From contig CP073746.1 in NCBI GenBank assembly GCA_024397995.1, positions 1,240,001 to 1,304,000 of the forward strand: a stretch of DNA of 64,000 nucleotides, read 5' to 3'. The stretch's first letter is position 1, and each line of letters begins with the position of its first letter. The translations under genes were made by a program, and so were the position numbers. Positions 8,889 through 18,502 of the stretch are shown here, one piece after another. The notes beneath the pieces are model-generated. The model saw only the letters and a program-made list of their open reading frames with translations, did not search any database and was not told the origin of the DNA. The stretch is from a bacterium SCSIO 12827 (lineage in GTDB: Bacteria; Pseudomonadota; Alphaproteobacteria; Rhodospirillales; Casp-alpha2).

Positions 8889-8900
8889 ATTGTATACAAT
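8889..8900. promoter_or_regulatory. Palindrome ATTGTATACAAT, candidate GntR-type operator
   Basis: A perfect 12-bp palindrome 66 bp before the ThDP decarboxylase alpha-subunit start. The same TTGTATACAA core occurs at 21790-21799 before the TauD-family gene. TTGTATACAA-like sites are typical of FCD-type GntR regulators; no such regulator gene is in the window. Confidence 0.55.
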
Positions 8901-8966
8901 GATGATGAAAGGGCGGCCAAAACGCCCGCAACCGGCCTAAGCCGGACTAGGGAGGAAATACAAAAG

Positions 8967-9488
8967 ATGTCCAAGCATCCCCACGACGAGTGGTCGCAGG
9001 TTCTGTTCCGTCAGTTCAAGGACGCGGGCGTGGACCTGTTCACCTATATCCCTGACGCCGGCAACGCGCGCCTGGCCGAATTGGCCGAGGAAGACAACGA
9101 AACCCGGCTGGTCCTTTTGACCACCGAGGAAGAAGGCGTCGCCATGGCAGCGGGCGCCGATCTGGTGGGCAAGAAGTCGGTGCTGATGATGCAGTCGTCG
9201 GGTGTCGGCAACTGCCCCAACTACCTCAGCTTTTCCAAGGGCGGCAATTTCCCCTGCCTGATGATGGTCTCCATGCGCGGCGACTATGGGGAGCAGAACC
9301 CCTGGCAGTACCCGATGGGGCAGGCCGTCGATAAGATTTTCGAGGCCATGGGCGTGATGGTGTTCCACGTCGACCGCCGTGACGAGCTCGAGGCCGCCGC
9401 CCAAGCCGCCATCAACGCCGCCTTCCGCAACAACCAGGGGGCGGCCCTGATCCTGACCCAGAAATTCCTGGGCGCCAAAGCGTTCTGA
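8967..9488 (+). CDS. ThDP-dependent decarboxylase alpha subunit (sulfopyruvate/phosphonopyruvate type)
   Basis: 173 residues; the start is ATG at 8967, 11 bases after GGAGG. It matches the N-terminal (pyrimidine-binding) half of ThDP decarboxylases: TYIPDAGNARLAEL, the activating glutamate in LTTEEEGVAMAAGADL, and QSSGVGN followed by PCLMMVSMRGDYGE. Split alpha/beta enzymes of this size are ComD/ComE sulfopyruvate decarboxylase (to sulfoacetaldehyde) and related phosphonopyruvate decarboxylases. The beta subunit follows 17 bp downstream. No coenzyme M, taurine or phosphonate genes adjoin, so the 2-oxo-acid substrate is not fixed. A shared operator with a TauD-family gene hints at sulfonate metabolism. 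Confidence 0.8.
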   Translation: MSKHPHDEWSQVLFRQFKDAGVDLFTYIPDAGNARLAELAEEDNETRLVLLTTEEEGVAMAAGADLVGKKSVLMMQSSGVGNCPNYLSFSKGGNFPCLMMVSMRGDYGEQNPWQYPMGQAVDKIFEAMGVMVFHVDRRDELEAAAQAAINAAFRNNQGAALILTQKFLGAKAF

Positions 9489-9505
9489 TAGGGGAGAGAC
9501 ATATC

Positions 9506-10087
9506 ATGGCAAGCATTACCCTCGACCGCCGCGACCTTCTGGCCCCCCTGTTCCCGGACAAGGACAACTGGCTGTTCGTCTCGGGCCTGGCGGGCTCGTC
9601 CAAGGATGCCGCCGGGCTGACCAACGACGGCCCGAACCTGTTCACCATGGCCGGCTGCATGGGCTCGGCCGTCGCCACGGGCCTGGGCATGGCGCTCTCG
9701 GCCCCGGAAAAGCAGGTCGCCGTGATCACCGGCGACGGTGAATTGCAGATGGGCCTGGGCTCCCTCAACACGGTGGCGACGCAGGCCCCGGCCAACCTGA
9801 CCATCGTCTGCATCGACAACGGCACCCACGGTGAAACCGGCGGCCAGGAAGGCCACACGGCCCAGCGCACCAACCTCGCCATGATCGCCCAGGGCTCGGG
9901 CATCCCCAGCGTGATGGAAATCACCTCCGCCGACCAGATCGCGGATGCCCATGACTTCATCCGCAACCAGCCCGGCCCCCGCTTTCTGTGGTGCCGCGTG
10001 CTCCCCGGCGACCCCACGGCCTTCAAACGCAACTTCAACCCGGCGGAATGCCGGATCGCGTTTCGGAATGCTTATCTCGGGGCTTGA
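9506..10087 (+). CDS. ThDP-dependent decarboxylase beta subunit (sulfopyruvate/phosphonopyruvate type)
   Basis: 193 residues; ATG at 9506 follows GGGGAGAG. It supplies the pyrophosphate-binding half: the ThDP motif starts at GDGELQMGLGSLNTV and ends in IVCIDNGTHGETGGQ, preceded by MAGCMGSAVATGLGMAL. Together with the alpha subunit it forms a complete ThDP active site, as in ComDE. The two genes form a two-gene operon closed by the terminator at 10115-10137. Substrate choice between sulfopyruvate, phosphonopyruvate and other 2-oxo acids cannot be read from the motifs. Confidence 0.82.
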   Translation: MASITLDRRDLLAPLFPDKDNWLFVSGLAGSSKDAAGLTNDGPNLFTMAGCMGSAVATGLGMALSAPEKQVAVITGDGELQMGLGSLNTVATQAPANLTIVCIDNGTHGETGGQEGHTAQRTNLAMIAQGSGIPSVMEITSADQIADAHDFIRNQPGPRFLWCRVLPGDPTAFKRNFNPAECRIAFRNAYLGA

Positions 10088-10114
10088 TTGCCAGATGACA
10101 GATACAAAGAAAAG

Positions 10115-10137
10115 GCCGGGCAATGCCCGGCTTTTTT
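10115..10137 (+). terminator. Rho-independent terminator of the ThDP decarboxylase operon
   Basis: Stem GCCGGGC (10115-10121) / GCCCGGC (10125-10131), a three-base loop, then TTTTTT. It ends the operon 28 bp after the beta-subunit stop codon. Confidence 0.9.
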
Positions 10138-10300
10138 ATCACCACCCGAGCGAATAGAACTCTTCATTCGGCTACATTGACCGAAGTCATGAACGGGCTT
10201 CTTCCGTCTATCGACAGGATTTTGCGGTGAGGCGTTTGGCTGGCCATGGTGGGGGTAGTCGCGATGTGCTTCGCTCGTGAAAGACATTAAGCGGGTGAAA

Positions 10301-11224
10301 TTATAGATAGAAGAATGCCTTCCTGGATTCATCATCGTGAAGATGGTGGAAGGCAGTATGGGTGTGTGCTGGAGCTACAGCATCGGAACAAAGTTGAAAT
10401 GGAAGCTCATCTATTATGATCTCAGCAGTTATTGCTGTGAAATCTTTATCATAGCAATCCTGTAAAACCTTCATATTTGTTGAAGGAAAACTATTTTTGA
10501 ATTCTATGTTGAAATGAGGTTTGAAGTACCGGATTAAAGATGCTTCGAACAAAGTAACTCGTTCGTGTAATGTTGTATCGTATAATTTATCTAGTCCAGC
10601 AGCTATTCTCTCATCGTCGTCGTCAATGTTTTTGGCAAAAGGGTTGAATACCGTCATTACCCGATTATCCGCGATCCCCAACATTAGGAGGACAAGGTGA
10701 TATCCATCCTTGGCACCTTGGAGAGAAATTTTTTGCAACGTTTCGTGTTTTAATAAACGGTCATGAGCGTTCCGCTTCCCATCTTTGCCCAAGGATTGGC
10801 CTATATACTGGACCTGAAAAAAAATTTCAGACGTTTCCATGCTAAGGCGCTTTGAAATTTCTTCGGTACTTGGGAAAAACCTCTGACCAATTGCATCGCG
10901 AACAAAGTAGTAACCGTCTTCGTTGCACACTTCCATCCCGTCGTCTAACGGGTAAAAAAGTTGATGCGCTTTTCCGAGATACTCCAATGACACAACTAAC
11001 GTCGTGTCTTCTTGATGGGCAGAGGTAAGAGAGATTTTAGGAGTTTGGCCAATCAAATAGATGTGACAAAGGTCGATAGTATCTTGAATTTCAGCAATCA
11101 TTTCCTTTTCGTAGATCGCCCATGCTGGCATGTGAACGTAATCCAGCGCATATAAGTTAAAAGCGTTCTCCACGCCGAATGCTTTGGCAGCAAGTGTTTG
11201 ATATGGGTCGTCTCCAGCCGACAT
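10301..11224 (-). CDS. AT-rich orphan protein with GIY-YIG-like motifs
   Basis: About 307 residues from ATG 11224 (GAGG seven bases upstream); another ATG lies at 11242. Base composition differs sharply from the neighbours: two sampled 60-base lines are 35% and 47% GC against well over 60% around it, which suggests recent acquisition. The N-terminal half is unrecognised. The C-terminal half shows an order typical of GIY-YIG nucleases: FFQVQYIGQS, then an Arg/His helix (NAHDRLLKHETLQ), then the glutamate-bearing FEASLIRYFKPHFN with a terminal Asn. It stands alone between a terminator and thiC. A nuclease activity is inference from motif order only. Confidence 0.6.
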   Translation of the reverse strand: MSAGDDPYQTLAAKAFGVENAFNLYALDYVHMPAWAIYEKEMIAEIQDTIDLCHIYLIGQTPKISLTSAHQEDTTLVVSLEYLGKAHQLFYPLDDGMEVCNEDGYYFVRDAIGQRFFPSTEEISKRLSMETSEIFFQVQYIGQSLGKDGKRNAHDRLLKHETLQKISLQGAKDGYHLVLLMLGIADNRVMTVFNPFAKNIDDDDERIAAGLDKLYDTTLHERVTLFEASLIRYFKPHFNIEFKNSFPSTNMKVLQDCYDKDFTAITAEIIIDELPFQLCSDAVAPAHTHTAFHHLHDDESRKAFFYL

Positions 11225-11358
11225 TGCGTTGCCTCGCTTCATATATGTTGAAACTCGATTGGGCGTGAGACCTTAAATCTAGGAGGCCAAGTGGCATGTC
11301 CTCCGCCTTGAAATCAGCACCCGAAAACTGAGCCTGTTCAGACCCAGGGGCGCCATGC

Positions 11359-11383
11359 GGGTGCGTGCCGGAGGCACGCACCC
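11359..11383. repeat. 25-bp perfect hairpin GGGTGCGTGCC-GGA-GGCACGCACCC
   Basis: Eleven-bp perfect arms and a three-base loop, 63 bp beyond the thiC stop. No T-run follows on either strand, so it is not a classical terminator, though it could protect the thiC mRNA 3' end. It lies between the AT-rich orphan gene and thiC. Confidence 0.6.
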
Positions 11384-11445
11384 ATTATTCCCGGGGCTAT
11401 CCCGGGCGCTGACTTGGTAATGGACGCCAGGGCGTCGCGGATGGC

Positions 11446-13293
<1,848 letters not shown>

Positions 13294-13385
13294 TCAGGAC
13301 TCCCAAGGTCGCGTTATCAAATGGTCGCTCAAGCGATCCGGCGGATAGCGGCGCGTGGGAGAAAGAATAGAAGAGCCCCTTTGGG

Positions 13386-13515
13386 GGTTCCGTTCCCTAC
13401 GCCGGTATTGCTCCGGATCAGGTTCGAAGGGTCACCGCGTTGCCCGCCTTCGCCAGTTTGGCTACGGCGCGGCCGTCGGAATCTCAGCCCCCTATCGGGG
13501 CCCCCCGTCGGAACA
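13386..13515 (-). promoter_or_regulatory. TPP riboswitch in the thiC leader
   Basis: Read on the minus strand the aptamer contains GGGGGCTGAGATTCC (CTGAGAT at 13481-13487), then ACCCTTCGAACCTGATC and AATACCGGCGTAGGGAA, the conserved TPP-binding core. GTTCCG (about 13509-13514) can pair with CGGAAC to close P1. A CCCC-N-GGGG hairpin at about 13370-13388 follows and is probably the expression platform. Confidence 0.95.
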
Positions 13516-13623
13516 GGGGGAATCTGAGGGTTAACGCGGGCAAGGTCAAGGGATTCCGCCCGCGGGCGGGCCTGTCTTTACGACGATATCGCGGGTTATT
13601 CCGGATTCTGGTAAAATCGCGCC

Positions 13624-14109
13624 ATGAAAAAGGGTTTGGTCGTAACGGCTTGCCTGCTATTCCTGGTGTTCGCCTGTTCGCCCGACGGCGATGACGGGGG
13701 GCTGAAGGGGCGTGCCTGCGTGATGGACGGCGATACGCTGATGATCGGCGGTACGCGCCGCCACACGAAATGCATCGAGGGCCAGATCGTCGATCTTTGG
13801 GGCATCACTGCCTTCGGCCTGGATCAACTGTGCCCGCATCCCTCGGGCCGGATGATTCGCTGCGGCCTCTATGCCGCCGCGCAGTTGCAAGAAAAGGTCA
13901 AGACCAGCGAGATCCGCTGCGAGCAAAAAGAAAGCAAGTTCGGCGGGGTTCTGGTGGCGCAGTGCTTCGTCGGCGACGACGACATCGGTCAGTACATGGT
14001 CGCCAACGGCTTTGCCAAGGCGAACGCGGCGGTCACCGAACGCTATACCGGTCATGAAGCCCAGGCCCGGGCCCAGCGCCGTGGTTTATGGGAGACGGGC
14101 AGCAGGTAA
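13624..14109 (+). CDS. Thermonuclease-like (SNase family) envelope protein
   Basis: 161 residues with a hydrophobic N-terminus ending LLFLVFAC; Cys18 might be a lipoprotein site, though Phe at -2 is atypical. The rest resembles the SNase/TNase fold: RACVMDGDTLMIGG, IVDLWGITAFG (usual form: R-L-x-G-I-D-A-P-E), MVANGFAKANAAV, and a C-terminal EAQARAQRRGLWE. Typical catalytic residues (R-D-E) are only partly visible: the usual R of RLxGID is replaced by V-D-L-W, so nuclease activity is uncertain. It is 54 bp upstream of the FetA-like gene. Confidence 0.72.
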   Translation: MKKGLVVTACLLFLVFACSPDGDDGGLKGRACVMDGDTLMIGGTRRHTKCIEGQIVDLWGITAFGLDQLCPHPSGRMIRCGLYAAAQLQEKVKTSEIRCEQKESKFGGVLVAQCFVGDDDIGQYMVANGFAKANAAVTERYTGHEAQARAQRRGLWETGSR

Positions 14110-14163
14110 TCCGCTGCCGATTATTCTGTCGCCAGGCTACGGGCCGACCCCTAATATCCCTGC

Positions 14164-14751
14164 ATGCTGTCGATCCGAAATCTTCGCGCGCACCTGGTAC
14201 AGGTTGACGACCTGGACCTGGACGCGGGCGACTGCATCGCCGTCATGGGGCCATCCGGTTCGGGCAAAAGTCTCATGTTAAGGGCGCTTGCCGACCTTGA
14301 CCCGGCGGAGGGCGAGATCACCCTGGACGGTCACGAGCGCATGTCCATGACCGGCCCTGATTGGCGGCGGCAGGTGATGTACGTCGGCCCGGAATCGGGC
14401 TGGTGGGAAGACCACGTGGGTGATCATTTCGAGGACCCGGAGGCGGTCACCGGCGTGTTGCAGCGCCTTGGTTTCAAGGCGGATGCCCTGTCCTGGCCGG
14501 TGTCGCGCCTGTCGACCGGCGAACGCCAGCGCCTGGCCATCGCCCGCGCCTTCGACCGGGGCCCGCGCGTGTTGCTGCTGGACGAACCCACAGGCGCCCT
14601 CGACCAGGCGGCGACGGCGCTGGTCGAAGGCGTCATCCACGATTTCCTGATGGACGGCGGCATCGTCATCATTGCGACCCATGCCAAGGATCAGGCGGCG
14701 CGGCTCGGCAAGCGGCTTCTGACCATGACCGACGGCAGGCTGTCCGCATGA
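14164..14751 (+). CDS. ABC transporter ATPase, FetA-like
   Basis: 195 residues, a minimal ABC ATPase: Walker A GPSGSGKS, signature LSTGERQRL, Walker B VLLLDEPTGALD and H-loop IIATHA. The short length and the FetB-type permease downstream (stop and start overlap as ATGA) match the E. coli FetAB (YbbL/YbbM) pair, linked there to iron efflux and peroxide tolerance. Here the pair is followed, again with a 4-bp overlap, by an enolase-superfamily enzyme, so the substrate could be different. Confidence 0.85.
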   Translation: MLSIRNLRAHLVQVDDLDLDAGDCIAVMGPSGSGKSLMLRALADLDPAEGEITLDGHERMSMTGPDWRRQVMYVGPESGWWEDHVGDHFEDPEAVTGVLQRLGFKADALSWPVSRLSTGERQRLAIARAFDRGPRVLLLDEPTGALDQAATALVEGVIHDFLMDGGIVIIATHAKDQAARLGKRLLTMTDGRLSA

Positions 14752-15557
14752 CCAGTCAGGCCATTCCCCTATCGGCGATCGACCTGGCCCTGGCGGCTCT
14801 GCTGCTGGTGATCAACGGCGGGCTGTCCATCTGGCTCGGCCTCGGCATCACCCGCTCGCTGGTGATCGCCGCCGTGCGCATGACGGTGCAGCTGCTGCTG
14901 GTCGGCCTGGTCCTCAAGGCCCTGTTCGCACAGCAGTCACCCTGGCTGACGCTCGGCGTGGTCGGGATCATGGTCGGCTTCGCCGGCTACGAGATCATGA
15001 ACCGCCAGGACCGCAAGCTGACCGGCTGGTGGTCCTACGGGATCGGCGTCTCGACCATGACCTTCGCCGCCATTTCCGTGACCTGCCTGGCCTTGACGAC
15101 GCAGCTCAAGCCCGATCCCTGGTGGGATGCGCGCTATGCTGTGCCCATTCTGGGCATGATCCTGGGCAATGCCATGACCGGGATCAGCCTGGGCCTGAAC
15201 ACCCTGTTCAACACGGTGGTCCGCGAACGTTGGGCCGTGGAGGCACAGATCGCCCTCGGCTTTCCGCGCCAGGTGGCGCTGCGTCCCTTCATTCGCCGCG
15301 CCCTCAAGACCGCGCTGATGCCGACCATCAATTCCATGGCGGCGACGGGGGTGGTGTCCCTGCCGGGGATGATGACGGGCCAGATCCTGGCCGGGGCCGA
15401 CCCGGTCGAGGCCGTGAAATATCAATTGCTGGTGATGTTCCTGATCGGCGGGGCGACGGGCATCGGCGCCGTCATGGCGATCTATGCCGCCGTGTGGCGC
15501 ATCACCGATCCACGCCACCGCCTGCGCCTGGACCGAATAGAAGGATCCGACCAATGA
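14748..15557 (+). CDS. ABC transporter permease, FetB/YbbM-like
   Basis: 269 residues with about seven hydrophobic helices and the UPF0014 landmarks: ITRSLVIAAVRMTVQLLLVG, PILGMILGNAMTGISLGLN, a coupling segment ALGFPRQVALRPFIRRALK, and SLPGMMTGQILAGADPVEA followed by IKYQLLVMF-like sequence. It pairs with the ATPase upstream. Its stop overlaps the start of the next gene (ATGA, 15554-15557), so all four genes 14164-17616 are probably made from one transcript. Confidence 0.88.
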   Translation: MTSQAIPLSAIDLALAALLLVINGGLSIWLGLGITRSLVIAAVRMTVQLLLVGLVLKALFAQQSPWLTLGVVGIMVGFAGYEIMNRQDRKLTGWWSYGIGVSTMTFAAISVTCLALTTQLKPDPWWDARYAVPILGMILGNAMTGISLGLNTLFNTVVRERWAVEAQIALGFPRQVALRPFIRRALKTALMPTINSMAATGVVSLPGMMTGQILAGADPVEAVKYQLLVMFLIGGATGIGAVMAIYAAVWRITDPRHRLRLDRIEGSDQ

Positions 15558-16636
15558 CCGACACCATCACCGCCGTCCGCGCGCGCCCTGTGGTCGTGCC
15601 CATGCGCCGGCCGCTGGCCACGGCGGGGGGCGTGGTATCTGAGGCGCCCCTGATTTTGGTCGATGTCGAGACCTCGGGCGGGATCACCGGCCGCGCCTAT
15701 TCCTTCGCCTATCAGGCCTGGGCGCTCAAGCCGCTGATGGCCATGTACGCGGTCCTGGGCGAGCGCATTATCGGCCAACCGCTCGATCCCCGGGCGGTGC
15801 AGGCGGACCTGATGGCCATGACCCGCCTGGCCGGGGCCAAGGGGGCAGCGGGGCAGGCGATCTCGGGCCTCGACATGGCCTTGTGGGATGCCGCCGCCAA
15901 GGATAAAGGTCAGCCGCTGTACCAACTGCTCGGCGCTGATCCGGTGGCGACGCCCGCCTATAATTCCAAGGGCCTGGGCATGATCGGCGTGCAGGCGGCG
16001 GCCAAGGAGGCGCGGGACCTTCTGGATGAAGGCTTCGCTGCCGTGAAGCTGCGCCTGGGCTATCCGACGCTGGAAGAAGACGTCGCCGTCGCGCGGGCCG
16101 CGCGGGTGGCGATCGGCCCCGACGTGCCCTTGATGAGCGACTACAACCAAAGCCAGGAGGTCGAAGAGGTCATCCGCCGGGTCAAGGCGCTGGCGGCCGT
16201 GAACCTGTATTGGGTGGAAGAGCCCGTTCATTACGACGACTTCTACGGCCATGCGGCGCTACGGGCCGTGGTGAAGACACCGGTCCAGACGGGCGAGAAT
16301 TGCTGGTATCCGGGCGAGATGGCGAAATGCATGGCTGCCGGCGGTTGCGACTACTTCATGCCCGACGCGGGCAAGATCGGCGGCGTCACCGGCTGGCTGG
16401 GGGCGGCCAAGTTGGCGGCGGCGGCGCATCTGCCGCTGTCGAGCCACCTGTATCCAGAAGTCAGCGTGCACCTTCTGGCGGCGACGCCGACCCGCCACTG
16501 GCTGGAATACGTCGATTGGGCCGAACCGATCCTGTTGGAACCGCTGCCCGTGACCGACGGCCATTGCCATCCTGCGGAAAAACCCGGCATCGGCATTGAA
16601 TGGAACGACCGGGCCGTCGATAAGTATGGGGTGTGA
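15554..16636 (+). CDS. Enolase-superfamily enzyme, mandelate racemase/muconate lactonizing group
   Basis: 360 residues; ATG at 15554 overlaps the fetB-like stop, and the much longer open frame upstream is discarded. The capping domain is followed by a barrel with catalytic candidates: the Lys in AVKLRLGYP (K-x-K position has Arg), metal ligands Asp in MSDYNQS, Glu in WVEEPV and Glu in TGENCW, Asp in FMPDAGKIGGVTGW, and His in SSHLYPE. The Asp/His pair with the general-base Lys resembles mandelate racemase-group enzymes acting on 2-hydroxy or sugar acids. The dehydrogenase that follows suggests an acid catabolic step. Substrate unknown. Confidence 0.85.
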   Translation: MTDTITAVRARPVVVPMRRPLATAGGVVSEAPLILVDVETSGGITGRAYSFAYQAWALKPLMAMYAVLGERIIGQPLDPRAVQADLMAMTRLAGAKGAAGQAISGLDMALWDAAAKDKGQPLYQLLGADPVATPAYNSKGLGMIGVQAAAKEARDLLDEGFAAVKLRLGYPTLEEDVAVARAARVAIGPDVPLMSDYNQSQEVEEVIRRVKALAAVNLYWVEEPVHYDDFYGHAALRAVVKTPVQTGENCWYPGEMAKCMAAGGCDYFMPDAGKIGGVTGWLGAAKLAAAAHLPLSSHLYPEVSVHLLAATPTRHWLEYVDWAEPILLEPLPVTDGHCHPAEKPGIGIEWNDRAVDKYGV

Positions 16637-16659
16637 TCCCCAGCCTGAAAGTTCCCGCC

Positions 16660-17616
16660 ATGACCGATACCATCGTCTTCCTTGATCACGGGTCCCTTGC
16701 CCCCGGCACGGTGCTGCGCCCGCCCGCCTTCGCCCATCAGTGGATCGACCATGACGAGACCAAACCCGGCGAGGTCGCGGCCCGCATCAAGGACGCGGCC
16801 ATCGTGGTCACCAACAAGATCAAGGTGGGTGCCGCCGAGATGGATGCCGCGCCGGGGTTGAAGCTGATCGCCGTCTGCGCGACGGGAACCGACATCATCG
16901 ACCTGGCGGCCGCCAAGGCGCGCGGCATCACCGTCTGCAACGTGCGGGGATACGCGGAACATTCCGTGCCGGAACATGCCTTCGGCCTGATCCTGACCCT
17001 GCGCCGCCAGATCATCGGCTACCTCGCGGATGTTGCGGCGGGAAAATGGCAGCAGGCCGGCACCTTTACCTTCTTCACCCATGAACTGCGCGATCTCTAC
17101 GGCACGCGGCTGGCCGTGGTCGGGCGCGGCTCGCTCGGGCAGGGCGTGGCGACGATCGCCCGCGGCTTCGGGATGGAGGTCGTGTTCGTCGGACGCAAGG
17201 GTGATGCCGCGCCGGAAGCGCCCCTGATCCCCTGGGACGAGGCGATCGAGACGGCGGACGTGCTGACCCTGCATTGCCCGCTGACCCCGGAAACGCGGGA
17301 CATGATCGGGCTGGACGAATTCAAGCGCATGAAGAAATCAGCCCTGATCATCAATACGGCCCGCGGCGGGCTGATCAACGAGGACGCCCTGGTTCAGGCC
17401 TTGACCGACGGCCTGATCGCCGGGGCCGGAATCGACGTGGTGTCAAGCGAGCCGCCGCCCGCCGATCATCCCTTCATGGCCCTGGTCGGCCGGCCCGATT
17501 TCATCCTGACCCCGCATACGGCCTGGGCCGGAAACACGGCCCGCGAGGCCATGGCGGAACAGTTGATTCAGAACATCGAGAACTTCAAGAACGGGACGCC
17601 GACCAACGTCGTTTAG
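16660..17616 (+). CDS. D-2-hydroxyacid dehydrogenase (glycerate dehydrogenase-like)
   Basis: 318 residues from ATG 16660; GTG 16633, which overlaps the upstream stop as GTGTGA, would add nine. The Rossmann motif is VVGRGSLGQG, and the catalytic Arg, Glu and His are in NTARGGLINE, VVSSEPPPADHP and LTPHTAWAG. Family members reduce hydroxypyruvate or glyoxylate with NAD(P)H. Position after the enolase-superfamily enzyme suggests they act on related hydroxy acids, but the substrate is not fixed. It is the last gene of the FetAB-like operon and faces the DUF4126 gene across an intergenic palindrome. Confidence 0.87.
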   Translation: MTDTIVFLDHGSLAPGTVLRPPAFAHQWIDHDETKPGEVAARIKDAAIVVTNKIKVGAAEMDAAPGLKLIAVCATGTDIIDLAAAKARGITVCNVRGYAEHSVPEHAFGLILTLRRQIIGYLADVAAGKWQQAGTFTFFTHELRDLYGTRLAVVGRGSLGQGVATIARGFGMEVVFVGRKGDAAPEAPLIPWDEAIETADVLTLHCPLTPETRDMIGLDEFKRMKKSALIINTARGGLINEDALVQALTDGLIAGAGIDVVSSEPPPADHPFMALVGRPDFILTPHTAWAGNTAREAMAEQLIQNIENFKNGTPTNVV

Positions 17617-17621
17617 ACGTC

Positions 17622-17684
17622 GTCATGGCCGGGCCTGACCCGGCCATCCACGGGGACCCCCGGGTCAAGCCCGGGGGTGACGGG
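17622..17684. repeat. Double-hairpin intergenic palindrome (REP-like)
   Basis: Two 8-bp perfect hairpins: TGGCCGGG/CCCGGCCA (17626-17633, 17639-17646) and CCCCCGGG/CCCGGGGG (17657-17664, 1770-17677 with the tandem spacing). The motif GTCATGGCCGGGC-N-GACCCGGCCATCCACGG is familiar as a dispersed alphaproteobacterial repeat. It lies between convergent genes and may act as a two-way terminator. Confidence 0.75.
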
Positions 17685-17721
17685 AAGGTTGCGGTTGTGG
17701 AGGGCAACTGGTCTCCGGGAT

Positions 17722-18495
17722 CTAGTCCTTCTTGTCGGAGAAATCCACGTCCGTTGCGGGCCGCTTGGCGACGTCGGTCGTGCCGGTGGCGGGGGCTTCC
17801 GCCGTGGCGCTGCCGTCAGGCGGGGCCCAGTCGCCGGGGCCGCCGGAAAAGCCCGCCGATCCCATGCCCGCCATGCCCGGCTTGGGATGGCGCAGGGTTT
17901 CCGGATCCTTGTAGCCGCCGAAGAACCGCCGGATGCCGCGCCATATCTTGGGCACCAGCCAGATCACCAGCAAAGCGAACAGACCGAGGCCGATCAGGAA
18001 GGCGACCGGGTTGAATACGGCGAGCGCCAGGCCGCCGAACACCATCACATCCTCAAGCAGGCTCATGCCCCAATTGGAGAACGGTTCGGGTGAGGTATTG
18101 ATGACGGCGCGTGATCCCGCCTTGGCGGCGTGGGTCCCGGCGGCAATCATGCCGCCGCCCAGAAGGGCCGCCACGGTCTGCAGTTCCGCGTTCATGAAAT
18201 CCAGCCCGCCGACGGCGCCCGCCGCCATCAGGGCGCCCGCCGGGATGCGGATGAAGGTGTGGATCAGGTCCCAGATGGAATCCAGGCCGGGAATCTTGTC
18301 GGCGAAGAATTCGATGAAATATAGCAGTGCCGCCGCCGCCAGCACCCAGGTCGAGGACAGTACGGCCATGCTGTCCGGCAGTGAGATCACGCCGAAGGCA
18401 TCCAGCCCGCCCAGGATCAGCACGGTGGCGTACAGGTTCAGCCCACTGCCCCAGGCGGAGCCCAGGGCAACGGCGAGGGCGGTCAACGGTTCCAT
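17722..18495 (-). CDS. DUF4126 membrane protein
   Basis: 257 residues from ATG 18495; the longer frame lacks a ribosome site. Several hydrophobic helices, including MEPLTALAVALGSAWGSGLN at the N-terminus, LLYFIEFFADKIPG, GGGMIAAGTHAAKAGSRAVIN and a pair near residues 165-195. The C-terminal 60 residues are a Gly/Pro/Ala-rich cytoplasmic tail ending DFSDKKD. Family function is unknown. It lies 7 bp after the TerB-like gene on the same strand, so the two are likely co-transcribed. Confidence 0.75.
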   Translation of the reverse strand: MEPLTALAVALGSAWGSGLNLYATVLILGGLDAFGVISLPDSMAVLSSTWVLAAAALLYFIEFFADKIPGLDSIWDLIHTFIRIPAGALMAAGAVGGLDFMNAELQTVAALLGGGMIAAGTHAAKAGSRAVINTSPEPFSNWGMSLLEDVMVFGGLALAVFNPVAFLIGLGLFALLVIWLVPKIWRGIRRFFGGYKDPETLRHPKPGMAGMGSAGFSGGPGDWAPPDGSATAEAPATGTTDVAKRPATDVDFSDKKD

Positions 18496-18502
18496 GCGGG
18501 GC

